A DNA stretch of 26,155 nt from an uncultured Bacillus sp. (GTDB lineage Bacteria > Bacillota > Bacilli > Bacillales_B > DSM-18226), in the NCBI RefSeq assembly GCF_946478885.1, contig NZ_CAMLDX010000047.1, forward strand, positions 1 through 26,155, given 5' to 3'. Shown piece by piece: positions 7,879 through 15,789 of this stretch. The notes beneath the pieces were generated by a model, which did not search any database, was not told the origin of the DNA, and saw nothing but the letters and a program-made list of their open reading frames with translations. Position 1 is the stretch's first letter; each line of letters opens with the position of its first letter. The translations under genes and the position numbers were made by a program.

Positions 7879-8117
7879 ATGACAGAGAAGACGGGAAAAG
7901 ACCATCAATGGTCAAAGGCTGATAACGATCTTTTGATATCAACTCAAGCTTCCATATACGAAGCACTGAATAGGCTTGGAGATTTTGCGGAAATGTCTAG
8001 ACTTCTAAGAGAACCGATTCGCATGATGATGGTGAAAATTCCTTTCTGAATATGCGTCTTGCAGTTTAAGCGTCGTACATGGCAGAGACATACAGATTTC
8101 GTGGCAGAGCCTTGTAA
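7879..8117 (+). pseudogene. gudB: Glutamate dehydrogenase (gudB/rocG) remnant with large internal deletion
   Basis: The first 56 codons (7879-8049) match the N-terminus of Bacillus GudB: STQxxIxxAL, LG, then LLREPIRM and VKIP, ending at a stop exactly where the enzyme should continue. Right after, in another frame (8052-8117), are MRLAV and MAETYRFRG, matching the extreme C-terminus of GudB (MRLAAYM...KMAEASRFRG), with an internal stop. About 345 central codons, holding the whole catalytic core, are missing. In B. subtilis gudB lies at this position next to ypbH and ypdA. The start keeps an AAGGA site and the 3' end keeps its terminator. Not functional as an enzyme; whether the 56-aa peptide is made is unknown. 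Confidence 0.88.
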
Positions 8118-8158
8118 ATGGTAAATAATGAACTTTATCTCAGAATATTGAAATATTA

Positions 8159-8198
8159 AAAAAAATCTCCTATCATCATAAGATGAGGGGATTTTTTT
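8159..8198 (+). terminator. Terminator after the gudB remnant
   Basis: An A-run and CTCCT pair with AGGGG and a run of seven T; an inner CATC/GATG helix caps the stem. Strong rho-independent terminator, probably the original one of the glutamate dehydrogenase gene. Confidence 0.8.
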
Positions 8199-8250
8199 AG
8201 CAAAATAACAAAGCTTCCATTTGAGGCTGTTTGTTTAGGAGTGAACATAT

Positions 8251-9231
8251 ATGAAGCAAGAGGATGCAATTATTGTTGGGGGCGGACCTTGCGGCCTGTC
8301 TACAGCGATTTCATTACAGGACATTGGAAAAAATCCATTAGTAATTGAAAAGGGAAATGTTGTAAATGCGATTTACCATTATCCGACCCATCAAACTTTT
8401 TTTAGTACGAGTGACAGATTGGAAATAGGAAATGTTGCTTTTATAACTGATAACCGCAAACCGAATCGCAGCCAGGCTTTGGCCTATTACCGCGAGGTGG
8501 TAAAAAGAAAGCATTTGCGCATCCAAGCATTTGAGAAAGTGCTGGAAATTCAGAAGCAGGGCAAATCATTCCTTGTACAAACCGACAAAGAGCAGTATGA
8601 GACTACTCAGGTGGTGATTGCTACAGGCTATTATGATCATCCAAATACTATGAATGTTCCAGGCGAGGTATTACCAAAGGTGACCCATTATTTCAAAGAA
8701 GCCCATCCTTATTTTGATAAAGATGTCGTTGTGATCGGTTTGAAAAACTCAGGTGTCGATGCCTCACTGGAACTGGTTAAGGCGGGTGCTCGAGTAACCG
8801 TGCTGTACCGCGGTAGTGAATATTCACCAAAAATCAAGCCGTGGATTCTTCCGGAATTTGAAGGCCATGTCCGGAATGAACGGATTGATCTGCATTTTGA
8901 AGCGGAAGTTAAGGAAATCACGGAGGATACAGTAGTATATGTGAAACAAGGGAAAGAATATACTATCAACAATGATTTTGTATTTGCCATGACCGGCTAT
9001 CATCCGGATCATGATTTCCTAAGGAAAATGGGCGTGCGGATTGATGAAGAGACAGGACGTCCGATCTATAGCGAAGATACAATGGAAACGAATGTCAAAG
9101 GGATTTACATTGCCGGAGTCATTGCAGCGGGGAATAATGCCAATGAAATCTTTATCGAGAACGGACGTTTTCATGGGGATAAGATTGCTGCGGCCATCAA
9201 GGAAGAAGCATATAAGGTTCATCTAAAATAG
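8251..9231 (+). CDS. ypdA: Bacillithiol disulfide reductase YpdA (Bdr)
   Basis: A 326-aa flavoprotein of the thioredoxin-reductase-like fold. The FAD-binding GGGPCG motif lies at 10-15 and contains Cys14, the cysteine reported as active in YpdA. A second nucleotide-binding segment (VVVIGLKNSGVDASLEL) is for NADPH, and the C-terminal GIYIAGVIAAG...IFIENGRFHG binds FAD. It lacks the CxxC of thioredoxin reductase. YpdA reduces bacillithiol disulfide with NADPH, so it acts in redox recovery. The NADPH motif reads GLKNSG. ATG start with AGGAG upstream; the gene stands alone between two terminators. Confidence 0.92.
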   Translation: MKQEDAIIVGGGPCGLSTAISLQDIGKNPLVIEKGNVVNAIYHYPTHQTFFSTSDRLEIGNVAFITDNRKPNRSQALAYYREVVKRKHLRIQAFEKVLEIQKQGKSFLVQTDKEQYETTQVVIATGYYDHPNTMNVPGEVLPKVTHYFKEAHPYFDKDVVVIGLKNSGVDASLELVKAGARVTVLYRGSEYSPKIKPWILPEFEGHVRNERIDLHFEAEVKEITEDTVVYVKQGKEYTINNDFVFAMTGYHPDHDFLRKMGVRIDEETGRPIYSEDTMETNVKGIYIAGVIAAGNNANEIFIENGRFHGDKIAAAIKEEAYKVHLK

Positions 9232-9258
9232 GTCCCTCTTTTGGGGCTTGTTTTTTTC
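9232..9258 (+). terminator. Terminator after ypdA
   Basis: GTCCC and GGGGC form a short G:C-rich stem with a TCTTTT loop, followed by a T-rich tail (TTGTTTTTTT). Confidence 0.65.
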
Positions 9259-9371
9259 ACTATGTTCGAGTCTGTGTTTGGGCGTGCTTCTCTTATTCTG
9301 TCATCGTGACCGTTTTTCGTGCAATTTAAGAGAAAAAGTTGTATACAATAGAGATGAAAGAGGTGGAAGAT

Positions 9372-10337
9372 TTGGTAAAAAAAGTGGTATTAATTACGAC
9401 AGGTGGAACCATTGCCAGTAAGGAAACAACAAACGGTTTATTATTGTCGGGAGCCATGAAAGGCGATGAACTTGCATCGTTATGCAAGCTTCCGGCTGGA
9501 ATAGAGCTTAAAGTCGTAGATGTACTACAAGTGCCAAGCATGTTTATTCATTTCCCATCCATGCTTCAGATTCGCCGGGCGATTTTGGACGAGCTTGCAG
9601 ATCCGGCAGTCTGTGGGGTGGTTGTGACCCATGGTACCGACACACTAGAAGAAACTTCTTATTTTCTTGATTTAACGATTCATGATTCCCGCCCGATCGT
9701 CGTAACCGGTTCACAGCGTTCGCCGCATGAAATTGGAACGGATGTATATTCCAATCTTCGGAATTCTATTTTTACAGCGGTAGATGAACGGTTAAAGAAT
9801 GTCGGTGTTGTGGTTGTTTTTAATGAAAGAATTTATTCAGCCAAATATGTGAAGAAAGTACATGCCTCTAATTTGCAGGGCTTCGAATCCTTCGGCTACG
9901 GTTATCTAGGGATCATAGACAACGAAAATGTCAGCATTTATCAAAAGCCTGTAGTAAGAGAATGTTACGATATTGTCAGAGAGATACCAAAGGTTGATAT
10001 CATCAAATGCTATACAGGCGCTGACGGAACATTTATTGATGCCGCAGCCGCTTCCGGTGCAAAAGGAATTATTTTGGAAGGTGTTGGCAGGGGACAAGTC
10101 TCTCCGCTGATGATGGACTCTATCAGGAAAGCGCTCGCTCAAGGTCTTGTCATTGTGGTGACTACCAGCGCTGAGGAAGGGAAGGTTTATCCTGCCTACA
10201 GCTATGAAGGCAGTGCCTTTGATCTGCAGCAGAACGGAGGGATTCTTGGCGAAGATTATGATAGTAAAAAAGCGAGAATCAAACTAGCTGTCTTGCTGGC
10301 CTCTGTTGACCAAGTGGTTCAGGACATGTTTACATAA
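9372..10337 (+). CDS. ansA: L-asparaginase
   Basis: A 321-aa bacterial asparaginase that hydrolyses L-asparagine to aspartate and ammonia. It carries TTGGTIAS at 9-16 (first catalytic threonine) and THGTDT at 86-91 (second catalytic Thr and Asp), plus TGSQRSPHEIGTD. There is no signal peptide, so it is cytoplasmic. The start is TTG 9372 because AGGTGG ends 5 bases before it and the protein then begins MVKKVVLITTGG; the upstream ATG of the open frame has no site. In B. subtilis ansA is elsewhere, with ansB; no ansB is present here. It may supply aspartate or nitrogen, or remove asparagine; regulation is not visible. Confidence 0.92.
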   Translation: MVKKVVLITTGGTIASKETTNGLLLSGAMKGDELASLCKLPAGIELKVVDVLQVPSMFIHFPSMLQIRRAILDELADPAVCGVVVTHGTDTLEETSYFLDLTIHDSRPIVVTGSQRSPHEIGTDVYSNLRNSIFTAVDERLKNVGVVVVFNERIYSAKYVKKVHASNLQGFESFGYGYLGIIDNENVSIYQKPVVRECYDIVREIPKVDIIKCYTGADGTFIDAAAASGAKGIILEGVGRGQVSPLMMDSIRKALAQGLVIVVTTSAEEGKVYPAYSYEGSAFDLQQNGGILGEDYDSKKARIKLAVLLASVDQVVQDMFT

Positions 10338-10478
10338 TGTGAAGGGGATTCACTGTTTCCAAGACAGTCACACAATTTCATTTTTTCTCCAGGAATAGCT
10401 GAAGAAAACGATAAAGCAATTTCTTTATCATTCAGATCGTGATAGGATTAAGAAAATGGGTTGTAAAGGAGACAGCGA

Positions 10479-11153
10479 ATGCTGGGGATACTTTCTGCCG
10501 GGGTAGCACCCGGCTTAGCATTATTAAGTTACTTTTATCTTAAGGATCAATATGGTGCAGAGCCTATATCAATGGTTGGAAGGACTTTTTTGTTTGGGGC
10601 TTTGCTTGTTTTTCCAATCATGTTTATTCAATATGTACTGGAAACGGAAAATATTATTCACTCAAATTTCATAGATGCTTTTATTTCCACAAGTCTACTC
10701 GAAGAATTTTTTAAATGGTTTATCGTCTATTATGTAGCCTATCAGCATGTTCATTTTGATGAACCATATGATGGAATTGTTTATGGTGCCTCTGTCTCGC
10801 TTGGCTTTGCATCGACAGAAAATATTTTGTATTTAATCGGCAATGGTGTGGAACACGCAATCGGCCGCGCTCTGCTTCCAGTGTCAAGTCACGCTCTGTT
10901 CGGTGTCATTATGGGGTACTATTTTGGAAAAGGAAAATTCTCGTCTCATAAACGTAAATGGCTGCTATTATCTATGTTATTCCCTGTTCTCTTGCATGGA
11001 ATCTATGACTATATTTTGATGATTCGGTCCAATTGGCTTTTCATTATGCTGCCTTTTATGGTATTTCTATGGTGGCTTGGCTTAAGAAAGGTAAAAAAAG
11101 CTCGGATTTTAAGTGCACAATATGCTGAAATGCAAAAAGAAGTTGCCCCTTAA
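10479..11153 (+). CDS. prsW: Site-1 protease PrsW (YpdC)
   Basis: A 224-aa polytopic membrane protein of the PrsW family, glutamic-type intramembrane proteases. Visible signature: EEFFKW at 75-80, [11 protein letters not shown] near 94-104, [10 protein letters not shown] near 109-118, SHALFG near 137-142 and HGIYDY near the C-terminal helices. In B. subtilis PrsW makes the first cut in the anti-sigma factor RsiW, releasing sigma-W in response to antimicrobial peptides and envelope stress. ATG start with AAAGGAGA upstream. It precedes sleB-ypeB, as in B. subtilis; an extreme hairpin separates them. Confidence 0.92.
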   Translation: MLGILSAGVAPGLALLSYFYLKDQYGAEPISMVGRTFLFGALLVFPIMFIQYVLETENIIHSNFIDAFISTSLLEEFFKWFIVYYVAYQHVHFDEPYDGIVYGASVSLGFASTENILYLIGNGVEHAIGRALLPVSSHALFGVIMGYYFGKGKFSSHKRKWLLLSMLFPVLLHGIYDYILMIRSNWLFIMLPFMVFLWWLGLRKVKKARILSAQYAEMQKEVAP

Positions 11154-11159
11154 ATAAGT

Positions 11160-11226
11160 GAGAGCACAAAAAAAGATACAGTGCAAACGATGGAATTCGT
11201 TTCGCTGTATCTTTTTTTGTGCTCTC
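11160..11226. terminator. Very long bidirectional hairpin terminator between prsW and sleB
   Basis: A perfect 22-bp stem (11160-11181 with 11205-11226) is capped by an inner AAACGA/TCGTTT stem and a TGGAAT loop. The A run on the left and T run on the right lie inside the stem, giving a T tract on either strand. It is far larger than other terminators in this window. Confidence 0.8.
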
Positions 11227-11254
11227 CATATGTCAGAAAAACATTTTGTATAAA
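11226..11254 (+). promoter_or_regulatory. Possible forespore (sigma-G type) promoter for sleB
   Basis: CCATAT (11226-11231) and GTATAAA (11248-11254) are separated by 16 bases. This is only a loose match to the sigma-G pattern; it is listed because sleB-ypeB is sigma-G dependent in B. subtilis and a promoter must lie between the hairpin and sleB. Confidence 0.25.
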
Positions 11255-11318
11255 AATCCAATGCTAACAAAAAATATAGGTAATATGAAAAAGATTTACA
11301 ATTGGGGGTTGCTTAACC

Positions 11319-12212
11319 ATGAAAAGAAAAATATTTCATTTATCGCTTATCATGTCGATTTTGCTGAGCTTGCCTATGATTGTACCACCGAACACGGCAT
11401 CTGCCTTTTCCGCTCAGGTGATACAGCATGGCGCAGTCGGGGATGATGTGATCGAGCTTCAGGCACGCCTGCAGTACTTAGGTTTCTATAATGGGAAAAT
11501 TGATGGAGTGTTCGGCTGGAGGACTTACTGGGCACTTCGCAATTTTCAATATGAATTTGGACTGCCAATTGATGGCTTAGCTGGCGAGAAAACAAAGGCA
11601 AAGCTTGTGAAAGCATCAAAATACTATGAGCAGCATGTAAAAAAACAAATTAAAAAAGGAAATACTTTTACCCACTATGGTGGTGTGGATTTAAATAAGC
11701 AAACGAAACCTACTGCACCTAAAGGAAACAAGACTCAGCAAAAAGCAACACCAGCAAAAAAACCGGCTCAGCAACAGCCAAAACAAAATAATCAGGCGGC
11801 ACAGGGAGGTCAGGCTGCTCCTAAAACTCCAACTGCAGCCAATGTCCCGAACGGCTTTTCTCAAAATGACATTCAGCTGATGGCAAATGCCGTCCATGGC
11901 GAAGCCAGAGGAGAGCCTTATATTGGCCAGGTTGCCATTGCTGCCGTGATTTTAAACCGCGTGAACAGCTCATCATTTCCTAATACCATTTCCGGTGTGA
12001 TCTTTGAACCACGCGCCTTTACTGCCGTTGCAGACGGACAAATCTGGCTGGCACCTAATGAAGATTCAAAGAAAGCGGTACTGGATGCCATAAACGGCTG
12101 GGACCCTACCGGAGAAGCCCTGTATTATTTTAATCCGGACACCGCTACAAGCGGTTGGATTTGGACAAGGCCGCAAATTAAACAAATCGGGAAACATATT
12201 TTCTGTAAATAG
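11319..12212 (+). CDS. sleB: Spore cortex-lytic enzyme SleB
   Basis: A 297-aa secreted lytic enzyme. Signal peptide at 1-29 (positive start, hydrophobic core, ASA before the cut). A peptidoglycan-binding domain covers about 35-97 (GDDVIELQARLQYLGFYNGKIDG...). A Lys/Gln/Pro-rich linker runs about 125-175. The C-terminal SleB hydrolase domain has HGEARGEP at 193-200 with the expected catalytic Glu195, and ends at an FCK terminus. SleB is a lytic transglycosylase that breaks cortex peptidoglycan at muramic-delta-lactam during germination. The ATG has GGGGG upstream. Followed by ypeB after 15 bases, its usual partner. Confidence 0.95.
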   Translation: MKRKIFHLSLIMSILLSLPMIVPPNTASAFSAQVIQHGAVGDDVIELQARLQYLGFYNGKIDGVFGWRTYWALRNFQYEFGLPIDGLAGEKTKAKLVKASKYYEQHVKKQIKKGNTFTHYGGVDLNKQTKPTAPKGNKTQQKATPAKKPAQQQPKQNNQAAQGGQAAPKTPTAANVPNGFSQNDIQLMANAVHGEARGEPYIGQVAIAAVILNRVNSSSFPNTISGVIFEPRAFTAVADGQIWLAPNEDSKKAVLDAINGWDPTGEALYYFNPDTATSGWIWTRPQIKQIGKHIFCK

Positions 12213-12227
12213 AGAGGTGAGGTGCAC

Positions 12228-13580
12228 ATGTTTAGAGGAATCTTAATTGCCATTTTATCATTGGGTGTCGCGGGAATGGCTCTGTGGGGCTACCAAGAGC
12301 ACCGTGAAAAAAACGCGGTGCTGATCAATGCAGAAAATAATTATCAAAGGGCCTTTCATGAATTGACCTATCAAATTGATTTGCTTCATGACAAAATTGG
12401 TACGACGTTAGCGATGAATTCAAGAGAATCTCTTTCTCCAACCTTGGCGGAAGTATGGAGAATTACGTCTGATGCACATAATGATGTGGGTCAGCTTCCA
12501 TTAGCGCTGCTCCCTTTTAATAAGACGGAAGAATTTTTGACAAAAATTGGAGATTTTAGTTATCAGACAGCTGTACGAGATTTGAATAAAAAATCGCTAA
12601 ATGACGAAGAATATCAGACCTTAAAATCGTTATACACTCAGTCTGCGGAAATTCAGGATGAATTAAGAAAAGTCCAGCATATGGCAATGAAAAACAATCT
12701 TCGCTGGATGGATGTAGAGCTTGCCCTAGCAACGGGAAATAAGCAGGCGGATAATTCGATTATTGATGGGTTTAAAACTGTAGAAAAATCCTTAGAAGGC
12801 TACAGTGAAACGGATTTGGGCTCAACTTTTCTGAATCTGAATTCAAACGATAATAATTATAATCATCTAGAAGGAAAAGAAATTTCCAAAAAGGAAGCAG
12901 CAAGATTAGCGAAGAAGTATGTCGGAATTGACAGCGATGCCAAAATGGAAGTAACAGAAAACGGAAAGGGCTCAGACTACGGTTTTTATAGCATCTCGCT
13001 GAAAAATGAAAAAACCGGTCAAATGTCCAATATGGATATTACTAAAAAAGGGGGCCATCCGCTGTGGTATGTTCTGTCAAGGGATGTGCAGGAGCAGAAA
13101 ATCAGTTTAAATGAAGCAGGCAATAAGGCGATGCAATTCTTGACAGACCATGATTTTAAAGATATTGAGGTAATTGAGAGCACGCAATATGATCATATTG
13201 GTGTCTTTACAATCGTACAGTCGCTGGACGGTGTCCGAATCTATCCGAAATCGCTTAAGGTAAAGGTGGCTCTTGACAACGGACAGATTATCGGTTTTTC
13301 TAATGATGACTATTTGAAAGCAGTTACCTCTGATACGGAAATTGCCAAACCGGACATTACCTTGGAAGAAGCCCGTCAGAAAATCAATCCTCAGGTAAAG
13401 GTGATGGAAGACAGATTAGCCGTAATAATGAATGATTTAGATAAAGTCGTGCTATGCTATGAATTTATGGGAACGCTCGATAATGATACGTATCGAATTT
13501 TTATTAATGCAAAAACAGGCATGGAAGAAAAAGTCGAGAAAATGAAAAACGCTGAACCAATCTATGATGAAGTCGTTTAA
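12228..13580 (+). CDS. ypeB: Germination protein YpeB, SleB partner
   Basis: A 450-aa protein with an N-terminal membrane anchor (about 3-22) and an extracytoplasmic body; PepSY-like repeats occupy the C-terminal half (segments such as KKEAARLAKKYV, LNEAGNKAMQFL and TLEEARQKI). YpeB and SleB stabilise and localise each other in the dormant spore and YpeB holds SleB inactive until germination. ATG 12228 gives the usual 450 residues and has AGGTGA 7 bases upstream; GTG 12222 overlaps that site. Second gene of the bicistronic operon. Confidence 0.94.
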   Translation: MFRGILIAILSLGVAGMALWGYQEHREKNAVLINAENNYQRAFHELTYQIDLLHDKIGTTLAMNSRESLSPTLAEVWRITSDAHNDVGQLPLALLPFNKTEEFLTKIGDFSYQTAVRDLNKKSLNDEEYQTLKSLYTQSAEIQDELRKVQHMAMKNNLRWMDVELALATGNKQADNSIIDGFKTVEKSLEGYSETDLGSTFLNLNSNDNNYNHLEGKEISKKEAARLAKKYVGIDSDAKMEVTENGKGSDYGFYSISLKNEKTGQMSNMDITKKGGHPLWYVLSRDVQEQKISLNEAGNKAMQFLTDHDFKDIEVIESTQYDHIGVFTIVQSLDGVRIYPKSLKVKVALDNGQIIGFSNDDYLKAVTSDTEIAKPDITLEEARQKINPQVKVMEDRLAVIMNDLDKVVLCYEFMGTLDNDTYRIFINAKTGMEEKVEKMKNAEPIYDEVV

Positions 13581-13611
13581 AAAGCAAGGATAAAACAAAT
13601 AACCATTTTGT

Positions 13612-13681
13612 CTGCGTGATGCACGAAGCATAAGTCTATTTTCATTTGAAAAAGTTTATGCGGCAGTGCTTGCGCAGTTTT
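13612..13681 (+). other. Long interrupted stem-loop downstream of ypeB
   Basis: Successive helices nest within each other: CTGCG (13612-13616) with CGCAG (13673-13677), GCAC with GTGC, GCATAA with TTATGC, and TTCA with TGAA at the tip, separated by small internal loops. TTTT follows. It may act as the sleB-ypeB terminator or be part of a structured RNA. Confidence 0.5.
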
Positions 13682-13738
13682 CGTTCATGGATAGGAAAAT
13701 ATTACAATGTGTTCTATTATGTAATCGAAAAACTTTTA

Positions 13739-13796
13739 TTTCACTTTTCAATCTTCGCATGGCATAATTTACATATGCATTCTAGGTAAAGTGAAA
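13739..13796. repeat. 9-bp inverted repeat in the gene-free region
   Basis: TTTCACTTT (13739-13747) and AAAGTGAAA (13788-13796) are perfectly complementary and enclose a 40-base loop with a smaller GCAT/ATGC pairing. Not followed by a T run, so not a terminator on the plus strand. Confidence 0.45.
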
Positions 13797-14066
13797 GTGC
13801 ATTGTATATGCTCACGTTCGCAGTGTTTTGCAAACAAAATTTTTAAAACCGTGTAGTGAAGCAGCAAGGTGATAGTTTGTATAGCGAAGCCGAATGCTCT
13901 GTATTCGATTCAATTTCTTGATGTAAAACATCCGCCACCCTCAAATGCTGCTGCGATTTACTTTTGAAAATGGCTTGAATGAGAAAAAAGGATTGGAGCA
14001 ATCGGAATAATCCGGCGTTATTTCTCCCATAATAGGAAATAAATACGAATAGTGGGGACGATCCGG

Positions 14067-14246
14067 ATGAAATTAATTGAAAGATGGTTAGTAAAAATCA
14101 TTATAGTCCAAGCGGTGATGTTGCTTGTGGCACAACTCCTGTTTCATAAATGGAATATACTTCCTGAGTTGCAGCAGATTACACAATATGAAGGAGTGGC
14201 AAATACTAGTTTTGCTGAATTATTAGAGACATTTTCTAAAAAATAG
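14067..14246 (+). CDS. ypfB: YpfB, small membrane protein
   Basis: A 59-aa protein matching YpfB in position just before cmk and in pattern ([10 protein letters not shown], a hydrophobic stretch, FHKW, QYEGV, ETFSKK end). One transmembrane helix at about 9-27. ATG 14067 has GGGGAC 7 bases upstream; the GTG at 14052 would overlap that site. Function unknown; it belongs to a family usually annotated as DUF5359. Confidence 0.75.
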   Translation: MKLIERWLVKIIIVQAVMLLVAQLLFHKWNILPELQQITQYEGVANTSFAELLETFSKK

Positions 14247-14365
14247 AAAAGGCTTTTCTCTATCTTGTGATAAAATATACTAGAAAAGAAGAATATGAAT
14301 GGAATACTGCGAGGAAGATTTGCAGCTTTATACATCTTAGTGACCGTAAGCGTTCAGGAGGAAAT

Positions 14366-15046
14366 ATGAAGGGGAAAATATCGATTGCTATTGACGGCCC
14401 TGCAGCAGCCGGAAAGAGTACAGTAGCCAAGATTGTTGCAAAAAAATTATCCTATATATATATTGACACAGGTGCGATGTATCGTGCGATTACCTACAAG
14501 GCTCTAAAGGAGCAGGCTGATCTGGAAAATGAGCAGCAGTTAGCCGGTATATTAGCACAAACACAAATTGAACTTGTACCGGAGAAGGATGGTCAGATCA
14601 TCTACTTAGATGGCAGGGATGTCACTAGAGAAATCAGGAATACTGAAGTGACCAATATTGTTTCAATTGTTGCTAAGCACCGGTTGATTAGGGAAGAAAT
14701 GCTTAAGCGGCAGCGGAACTTTGCTAAAGAAGGTGGTATCGTGATGGACGGGCGTGATATCGGGACACATGTACTGCCGAATGCAGAAGTAAAGGTGTTT
14801 TTGCTAGCTTCTGTGGAGGAACGAGCCCTCAGACGGCATACAGAGAACATCGAAAGAGGCATTCCGTCGAATTTGGAACAGCTGAAGGAAGAAATATTTC
14901 AGCGCGACAAGCTCGACTCAGAACGAGAATTTGCTCCATTACGGAAAGCAGAGAATGCTATAGAAATAGATACGACTCGTCTGTCAATCGAACAGGTAGT
15001 GGAGAAAATTATGGACCTGGCAAAAGAAAGGATTGGAACGCTTTGA
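14366..15046 (+). CDS. cmk: Cytidylate kinase
   Basis: A 226-aa nucleoside monophosphate kinase that phosphorylates CMP and dCMP with ATP. The N-terminal P-loop GPAAAGKS is at 11-18, followed by DTGAMYRA, and later [12 protein letters not shown] and the lid region with RALRRHTEN. The open frame extends upstream, but ATG 14366 has AGGAGG and gives the family length. The 3' end overlaps the acyltransferase gene by 4 bases. Pyrimidine salvage and supply for DNA and phospholipid synthesis. Confidence 0.95.
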   Translation: MKGKISIAIDGPAAAGKSTVAKIVAKKLSYIYIDTGAMYRAITYKALKEQADLENEQQLAGILAQTQIELVPEKDGQIIYLDGRDVTREIRNTEVTNIVSIVAKHRLIREEMLKRQRNFAKEGGIVMDGRDIGTHVLPNAEVKVFLLASVEERALRRHTENIERGIPSNLEQLKEEIFQRDKLDSEREFAPLRKAENAIEIDTTRLSIEQVVEKIMDLAKERIGTL

Positions 15047-15624
15047 ATTTGTATCCAATAGGCCGTGGTATATGCTGCGGCATTCTCTATCCTATATTTC
15101 AATTTAAAGTGATTGGTAAAGAGCATTTTCCTGCTGATGGAGGTGTGCTGCTATGCGCCAATCATATTCATAATTTTGACCCGGAAGTGGTGGGAATTGC
15201 TACACCTCGTCCGATCTCTTTTATGGCAAAAGAAGAGCTTTTTTCGGTACCAATACTGGGAAAAATTCTTCCGCATGTCAATGCTTTTCCGGTAAAAAGA
15301 GGGATGAGTGACCGCGGTGCGTTAAGAAAGGGTTTGGAAATATTAAAGGATGGAAAAGTACTGGGGTTGTTTCCCGAAGGAACAAGGAGCAAGACGGGTG
15401 AAGTGGGGAAAGGTCTTGCCGGAGCTGGTTTTTTTGCACTTCGGGCAAACGTCCCTGTCGTTCCTTGTGCGATCATCGGTCCTTACCGGGTATTTAGAAG
15501 ATTGAAGGTGGTTTATGGAAAACCAATCGAAATGAGTGAATTGCGAAAAAATAAAGCCTCTGCTGAAGAGGTAACCGAAATAATTATGAATGAAATTAAA
15601 AAGCTAATTTTAGAAAACCAGTAA
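15043..15624 (+). CDS. plsC: 1-acyl-sn-glycerol-3-phosphate acyltransferase
   Basis: A 193-aa acyltransferase that makes phosphatidic acid from lysophosphatidic acid at the membrane. The catalytic HX4D motif is HIHNFD (41-46), and the glycerol-phosphate binding motif is FPEGTRS (110-116). A weak hydrophobic N-terminus contacts the membrane. The start is TTG 15043, overlapping the cmk stop, so translation is coupled; a GAAAGGATTGG stretch upstream serves as ribosome binding site. In several Bacillaceae this gene follows cmk; B. subtilis 168 has its plsC elsewhere. Confidence 0.88.
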   Translation: MNLYPIGRGICCGILYPIFQFKVIGKEHFPADGGVLLCANHIHNFDPEVVGIATPRPISFMAKEELFSVPILGKILPHVNAFPVKRGMSDRGALRKGLEILKDGKVLGLFPEGTRSKTGEVGKGLAGAGFFALRANVPVVPCAIIGPYRVFRRLKVVYGKPIEMSELRKNKASAEEVTEIIMNEIKKLILENQ

Positions 15625-15686
15625 TTCATCTTGCTTGACAAAAACGGCGGTTTATAAGAAGTTAATAAGAAGGAGATTCATTCTGG

Positions 15687-15739
15687 AAAATTCTTTCGGT
15701 AGAATTTTTGCATTTCATTTGTGATGTTTATTCATCACA
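15687..15739 (+). promoter_or_regulatory. Two hairpins in the ypfD leader
   Basis: AAAATTCT (15687-15694) pairs perfectly with AGAATTTT (15701-15708) and is followed by T; then TGTGATG (15720-15726) pairs with CATCACA (15733-15739). The first looks like a terminator for the cmk-plsC transcript or an attenuator for ypfD. TTGACA near 15636 could be a -35 element, but no -10 is well spaced. Confidence 0.4.
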
Positions 15740-15789
15740 GTTGAATAATAAAACTCGAGAGCCAGTTGGTGGATTAAGGAGGAATACAT

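Larger units (their letters stand above)
13581..14066. other. Gene-free region rich in inverted repeats
   Basis: No protein-coding gene is convincing here. In B. subtilis this place, between ypeB and ypfB, holds ypfA (a PilZ c-di-GMP receptor); I see no recognisable trace of it. The region contains two long stem-loops (listed separately), a CGAAT/ATTCG hairpin at 13891-13907 and a C-rich stretch CCGCCACCCTC at 13932-13942. It may encode a structured RNA, or be decayed sequence. Confidence 0.5.

Noticed and set aside
9321..9349. Promoter upstream of ansA with TACAAT (9344-9349)
   Set aside because: The -10 is reasonable, but no -35 hexamer fits at 16-18 bases, so I do not list it as a feature.
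13828..13990. Minus-strand open frame of about 50 codons in the gene-free region
   Set aside because: It has only a TTG start without a ribosome site and no recognisable product; kept only as part of the structured region.
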